Origin: Thauera sp. 28
GTDB lineage: Bacteria > Pseudomonadota > Gammaproteobacteria > Burkholderiales > Rhodocyclaceae
Assembly: GCF_000310145.2 (NCBI RefSeq)
Contig: NZ_AMXA01000007.1
Coordinates: forward strand, 94,245 to 158,244
Length of the DNA stretch: 64,000 nucleotides
Reading direction: 5' to 3'
The number at the start of each line of letters is the position of its first letter. The stretch's first letter is position 1. The translations under genes were made by a program, and so were the position numbers. Below the pieces are notes generated by a model. It was not told the DNA's origin. It saw nothing but the letters and a program-made list of their open reading frames with translations, and did not search any database. Positions 62,367 to 64,000 of this stretch are shown here, in pieces.

Positions 62367-63020
62367 TCAGAAACTGAAAGTCTCGCCGCGCGCGGCGTTG
62401 CTGATCATGGGCACGACGGTCTCGAAGATGTCCTCGGTACGGAAACGCCCCTCGGCTTCGCAGGTGACCAGCCGCGCCTTCATGACCGGCGCCTCGCCAA
62501 CGAACGCGAACAGACGGCCGCCGACCTTGAGTTGCTCGAGCAGCGCCTGAGGTACGAACGGCAGCCCACCGGAGACCACGATGACATCGTAGGGCGCGCG
62601 CTCGGGCCAGCCCGCGACACCGTCGCCCTGGATGACGACCACGTTGTCGACACCATTGCGCTCGAGGTTCGCGCCAGCGAGCCTGACCAGCTCCGGCTCG
62701 ATCTCGATCGTGCGCACCCAGTCGCAGCGCGCCGCGAGCAGGGCGGCAAAATAGCCCGAGCCGGTGCCGATCTCGAGCACCGAATCACCCTTGGCAACGC
62801 GCAGCGCCTGCAACACCTTGCCCTCGATGACAGGCTTGAGCATCACCTGGCCGCAGCCAATGGGAATCTCGACATCGGCGAACGCCAGTTCGCGATGCGC
62901 CTTGGGCACGAACTCCTCGCGCTTGACGGTCATCAGGAGGTCGAGCACATCCTGATCCAGCACCTCCCAGGGGCGGATCTGCTGCTCGACCATGTTGAAG
63001 CGCGCTTTCTCGAAGTTCAT
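62367..63020 (-). CDS. pcm: Protein-L-isoaspartate O-methyltransferase family protein
   Basis: 217 residues from ATG 63020, with GGAG six bases upstream. NFEKARFNMVEQQIRPWEVLDQDVLDLL is the start typical of the PIMT-like subgroup next to tolC. The SAM site VLEIGTGSGYFAALLA and the TIEIEPELVRLAGANL and VVSGGLPFVPQALLEQLKVGGRLFAFVG segments follow. True PIMTs repair isoaspartyl residues; this subgroup lacks proof of that activity, so the symbol is used by family only. It heads the pcm-rhodanese-tolC unit behind a promoter region with two small palindromes. Confidence 0.9.
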   Translation of the reverse strand: MNFEKARFNMVEQQIRPWEVLDQDVLDLLMTVKREEFVPKAHRELAFADVEIPIGCGQVMLKPVIEGKVLQALRVAKGDSVLEIGTGSGYFAALLAARCDWVRTIEIEPELVRLAGANLERNGVDNVVVIQGDGVAGWPERAPYDVIVVSGGLPFVPQALLEQLKVGGRLFAFVGEAPVMKARLVTCEAEGRFRTEDIFETVVPMISNAARGETFSF

Positions 63021-63039
63021 CGGGGACTCCATGCAATAT

Positions 63040-63069
63040 ATTAGCACACGCTAATGGATAGCGTTATCC
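63040..63069. promoter_or_regulatory. Two adjacent palindromes over the pcm-tolC promoter
   Basis: ATTAGC-acac-GCTAAT (63040-63055) and GGATA-gcgt-TATCC (63056-63069) are perfect palindromes with 4-base centres, side by side. A -10-like TAATAT on the minus strand (63038-63043) runs into the first. They lie 20-50 bp before pcm and may bind a dimeric repressor controlling the operon that ends in tolC. Confidence 0.6.
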
Positions 63070-63152
63070 GGAAGGCCAAAACCTTGGCATTCTAGCGCAG
63101 ATGCTGCAGCGCGATCCGCTGCATGTCACCAAGGCACATCCGAACGGAGCAA

Positions 63153-64000
63153 TCAGCGTGACTCGAGCAGCAGACGACCGTTGTGCGGCTGGATGGGCCG
63201 GCCGTTGCGGGGATAGAGGCGCGCGAAGACCGCGAGTTGGTCATGGGAGATCGGCACCGGCTGCTTCATCACCACCCAAAGTACGTCTTCGGTGCAGGGA
63301 GGCGCAGGGAGTGAGCCGATGTAGAGGAAATGCCCCGGATTCGACGGCACCATCGAAGGCAGATCGAGCACGGCGTCAGGCGCGAACGCCCGTCCGCGAT
63401 CCAGCGGCAGATTGTTGAAAATGGTCTGCAACACCTCGTTGGGCGTATCCCCAGCCTCGAGCAACAAGGACAGAATCGCAACCTGCCCGTCTTCGCTGCG
63501 GTGCTCCAGATACATGGCCATGTCGTGCGCCATGCCGCCGATGCGATCCTGCGAGGGACGATGCAGCGTGAAGCGCTCGAGCGCGTAGCGGGTGCCGCGC
63601 ACCACGATGCTCAGGCCCTCGCCCACATCCACCTGAAGGGTGTTTCCGGTATCGCGGATGCGAAATCCGCTGCGGCGGTAATCGAACTCGACAGGCGCCA
63701 GATCCACAGCGATGCCGTCGCGCAGGTCGATCGGCGACTGACGCCGCCCCTCTGCGCACAGGCGCCACTCCGGCCGCAACGCGGCCCAATGCTCGGGGCC
63801 AGTCTCACCCGCGTAACTCCAGCTGGGCTCGAGCGCCGGCCGTGTCACACGGACGCCACCACGCTCGCCGACGGACTGCTCAGCGGCACGCGCGATACGG
63901 GCGCGCTCCGCTGCGCCGCCGTCGGCGGGCAAGCGCGGCCGGACCGGCTCGGTGCGCACCGGCGTGCGCGGTTCGGGCGGACGGGCGACTGGCCGCTGGG
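63153..64000 (-). CDS. Alpha-carbonic-anhydrase-like protein lacking zinc ligands (5' end outside window)
   Basis: The frame stays open to the right edge, so the N-terminus is missing; the visible part is about 281 residues. A proline- and arginine-rich stretch leads to the alpha-carbonic-anhydrase domain: WSYAGETGPEHWAAL, RRQSPIDLRDG, EVLQTIFNNLPL and RLYPRNGRPIQPHNGR. Where active enzymes read QFHFH, this one reads RFTLH, losing the first zinc histidine. Where they read AHLVH, it has AMYLEH, losing the third. The GSLTTPP loop with the gatekeeper threonine is GSLPAPP. It is therefore probably not a CO2 hydratase but a binding or structural relative. It lies 133 bp upstream of pcm on the same strand. 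Confidence 0.85.
   Translation of the reverse strand, partial: QRPVARPPEPRTPVRTEPVRPRLPADGGAAERARIARAAEQSVGERGGVRVTRPALEPSWSYAGETGPEHWAALRPEWRLCAEGRRQSPIDLRDGIAVDLAPVEFDYRRSGFRIRDTGNTLQVDVGEGLSIVVRGTRYALERFTLHRPSQDRIGGMAHDMAMYLEHRSEDGQVAILSLLLEAGDTPNEVLQTIFNNLPLDRGRAFAPDAVLDLPSMVPSNPGHFLYIGSLPAPPCTEDVLWVVMKQPVPISHDQLAVFARLYPRNGRPIQPHNGRLLLESR

Overview
This window is chromosomal DNA from a GC-rich Gram-negative bacterium, most likely a betaproteobacterium of the Rhodocyclales (Thauera/Azoarcus-like). The reasons are the gene content and order: an XrtA/PEP-CTERM exopolysaccharide cluster, a complete dcw cluster, rnpB-lipoprotein-pyrC, the accBC-prmA block, and waaA next to tolC. The taxonomic call is inference. 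The window is almost fully coding. I see no tRNA, rRNA, CRISPR array, insertion sequence or prophage.

Region 1 (1-13.6 kb) is the exopolysaccharide biosynthesis and export part of an exosortase-A (XrtA/PEP-CTERM) locus. It lies on the minus strand: Wza-like export lipoprotein, chain-length protein, tyrosine autokinase, outer-membrane beta-barrel, ExeA-like ATPase, WecB epimerase, polysaccharide deacetylase, FemAB-like protein, two glycosyltransferases and a class B amidotransferase cut by the left edge. Exosortase and PEP-CTERM proteins are not in the window. Divergently transcribed is a FeeM/exosortase-associated N-acyltransferase preceded by a good sigma-54 (-24/-12) promoter.

Region 2 (13.7-24.7 kb) holds a Lol-like set (DUF1302 protein, LolD-like ATPase, LolA-like protein) without a permease, a beta-CASP metallo-hydrolase, the PilSR two-component pair with a small zinc-ribbon membrane protein, and a plus-strand operon for 5'-methylthioadenosine carbon recycling (aminotransferase, MtnA, FucA-like class II aldolase).

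Region 3 (24.7-41.7 kb) is the division and cell-wall cluster on the minus strand: mraZ-rsmH-ftsL-ftsI-murE-murF-mraY-murD-ftsW-murG-murC-ddl-ftsQ-ftsA-ftsZ. Nearly every junction is a 4- to 8-base stop/start overlap. It starts at a promoter carrying four 10-bp-spaced MraZ boxes. An apparent intrinsic terminator and a separate AT-rich inverted repeat sit between ftsA and ftsZ.

Region 4 (42-49 kb) has the RNase P RNA gene, a small lipoprotein, pyrC, rsmI (head-to-head with yraN), diaA-like and dolP-like genes, mpl, a conserved protein of unknown function and a TlpA-like thioredoxin.

Region 5 (49.5-64 kb) has accB-accC-prmA-DUF3426, a glycine-zipper lipoprotein, a PfkB kinase, a HIT protein, an ornithine-lipid-type acyltransferase pair, apaH, a UDP-glucuronate 4-epimerase, waaA, tolC, a rhodanese, pcm and, cut by the right edge, a carbonic-anhydrase-like protein that appears to have lost zinc-binding and active-site residues.
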